Source: Limnothrix sp. CACIAM 69d
GTDB taxonomy: Bacteria; Cyanobacteriota; Cyanobacteriia; CACIAM-69d
Direction of reading: 5' to 3'
Assembly: GCA_001913845.2 (NCBI GenBank)
Contig: MKGP02000063.1
Coordinates: 124,001 to 188,000 of the forward strand
Length of the DNA: 64,000 bases
The translations under genes and the position numbers were made by a program. Below the pieces are notes generated by a model. It was not told the origin of the DNA and ran no database searches. It saw only the letters and a program-made list of their open reading frames with translations. This document shows, piece after piece, positions 62,917-64,000 of the stretch (positions within the stretch are counted from its first letter, which is position 1; the number at the start of each line of letters is the position of its first letter).

Positions 62917-63519
62917 ATGCGATCGCGCAATCGACAGACTCACCACAAGCCCCCGGAAGTCAACCTTGTGCCGATGCTGGACGTGTTGATGACGGTGCTT
63001 ACCTTTTTCATCATTTTGTCCATGGTGTTGGGCAGCCAAAACAGCCTGGAGGTGAACCTGCCCGCCAGCGGTGAGGATGCGCCTGCGGAACCCGACCAGG
63101 GGCCACCGCCACCGCCTTTGTTGATTAAGCTGGATCGCCAGGGACAAACGGTGGTGCTCGATCGCGCCATTCCCAAGGATCAACTCAAGGCGGATATTCA
63201 GAACTACCTCAAGAATCCCAAGGGCGTGGTACTGATTCAGCCCGATCGCAACTTGCCCTACGAGAAGGTGTTGCAGTTGGTCAGTGAGCTGCGGGCTGCC
63301 GGCCCCGATCGGGTCACCCTGGCGATCGGGGAGGAATGGGCAACGCCTGCGGAGAATGCCCCGGAAAGCGAAGCCGCGTCGAATGCGGAAGCGGCCGCCC
63401 CGGCGGAAGATGCCACCAACGAGGCCAACAACAACGAAGCCGCCGAGGCAGAAACGGCCCCAGCGGCTTCGACTCCCGGCCGAGTGCTCTCGGATGTGCC
63501 GGACGTAACGAACGATTAG
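62917..63519 (+). CDS. exbD: ExbD/TolR family protein (second copy) with acidic tail
   Basis: A second ExbD, with VNLVPMLDVLMTVLTFFIILSMVLG carrying the same Asp, and a periplasmic domain up to about 145. The last 55 residues are a Glu/Ala/Asn-rich low-complexity tail, unusual for ExbD. Two non-identical ExbD proteins may form mixed complexes with ExbB. Confidence 0.93.
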   Translation: MRSRNRQTHHKPPEVNLVPMLDVLMTVLTFFIILSMVLGSQNSLEVNLPASGEDAPAEPDQGPPPPPLLIKLDRQGQTVVLDRAIPKDQLKADIQNYLKNPKGVVLIQPDRNLPYEKVLQLVSELRAAGPDRVTLAIGEEWATPAENAPESEAASNAEAAAPAEDATNEANNNEAAEAETAPAASTPGRVLSDVPDVTND

Positions 63520-63531
63520 GGAAATCGGCCC

Positions 63532-64000
63532 CTAACGTCGGGCCCCCAAGAACGAGGGTGTGAGGTTCAGGTTTTCGGGCCCCCAGGCGGGAAACCAATT
63601 GGCCAGCAGCCGTTGATAGAGCCAAGCGCCTCCCACTCGCATCACGATCGAGGGATGAAACAGGGCTTGGGGCGAGAGGATCATGTGCTGGATTTTCCAG
63701 ACAATCTCATGGATGTCCTTGTGGGCATCGGTGAGATGCAAAACTCGCTCCAGATAAGCTTGCATCCAGCGTGTGGGGCGATCGGGCCGCGGCCCTTCGG
63801 TGGCAGGCCAACGCAGGTCTTCCCCGGTGGCCATCAACCAAGGCAACTGAATCACGCGGGCCAACTCTTGCCGGAACAGGTGGGTAAATTGTCCCCAATC
63901 TAGGCCCAGTTCCGATTGGGACCGATCGAGACAATCACCCAAGGTCACTGCGCCGAGGGCAGCCCCAGTCATCCCCTGGCCATAGAGCGGGTTGAAGGTG
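63532..64000 (-). CDS. FAD-dependent oxidoreductase, 5' part outside window
   Basis: The C-terminal part of a flavoprotein monooxygenase or reductase. The frame continues past base 64000 with FNPLYGQGMTGAALGAVTLGDCLDRS, the conserved flavin-binding NP.YGQGM motif of this superfamily. The visible part (about 155 residues) is helical and ends in LTPSFLGARR. The exact reaction is unknown; tryptophan-halogenase-like or geranylgeranyl-reductase-like proteins are possible. The gene is convergent with exbD. Confidence 0.75.
   Translation of the reverse strand, partial: TFNPLYGQGMTGAALGAVTLGDCLDRSQSELGLDWGQFTHLFRQELARVIQLPWLMATGEDLRWPATEGPRPDRPTRWMQAYLERVLHLTDAHKDIHEIVWKIQHMILSPQALFHPSIVMRVGGAWLYQRLLANWFPAWGPENLNLTPSFLGARR

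Overview
The window is chromosomal DNA of a cyanobacterium. It carries psaK (photosystem I), petF (plant-type ferredoxin), bvdR (biliverdin reductase for bilin metabolism) and several families that occur mainly in cyanobacteria (DUF3326, DUF3685, DUF2079, DUF29). The octamer GCGATCGC and its core GATCGC (the HIP1 signature) recur throughout. The genus cannot be named from what is visible. Base composition is moderately GC-rich, except for an AT-richer, HIP1-poor block at about 23.6-28.4 kb. No rRNA, tRNA or CRISPR array was recognised.

Layout: 0-10 kb holds housekeeping genes (DUF3326 fragment, CAAX-type protease, Lon-like substrate-binding protein, acetyltransferase, bvdR, petF, rseP, LivF-type ABC ATPase, sulfurtransferase). 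10-16 kb has a FurA-type regulator, an HxlR regulator with CDGSH and pirin proteins, YGGT and DUF3685 proteins, and a relic of an IS200/IS605 tnpB right end. 16-23.5 kb has an SLH-anchored subtilase and metH. 23.6-32 kb is an accessory block: a 1570-residue DUF4011-helicase-Vsr-like nuclease, an orphan XisI, an orphan MNT nucleotidyltransferase, and a histidine kinase/FIST pair. 32.7-37 kb is a sulfide-handling cluster (SQR, ArsR regulator, secreted DUF3365 haem protein, DUF302, permease). 37-43 kb has a VWA protein, a PIN toxin-antitoxin pair, a Uma2 protein and ureEF. 43-50 kb has a secreted metallothionein-like peptide, a glycosyltransferase, an ABC exporter fused to a ComFB-like domain, and a TPR protein. 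50-56 kb has psaK, DUF2079, ispF, queF and a TonB-like protein. 56-64 kb has pstSCAB, exbB-exbD-exbD and the C-terminus of an FAD oxidoreductase.

The most unusual structure is a set of small inverted-repeat elements (about 131-230 bp) in two families with different termini but one shared 20-bp core palindrome, CAAGGGGCTTAAGCCCCTTG. They sit at TA dinucleotides. Two family A copies have landed exactly in the centre of that palindrome. The ends begin with G, so insertion at the TA of a stop codon rebuilds TAG, as seen for rseP, ispF and the TonB-like gene. One end supplies the start codon of a glycosyltransferase. Two inverted ends of family B bracket a 1.9-kb segment with queF that may have moved as a cassette. 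Other leads are the ABC-ComFB fusion, the exported cysteine-rich peptide divergent from ureE, and the helicase-nuclease island.
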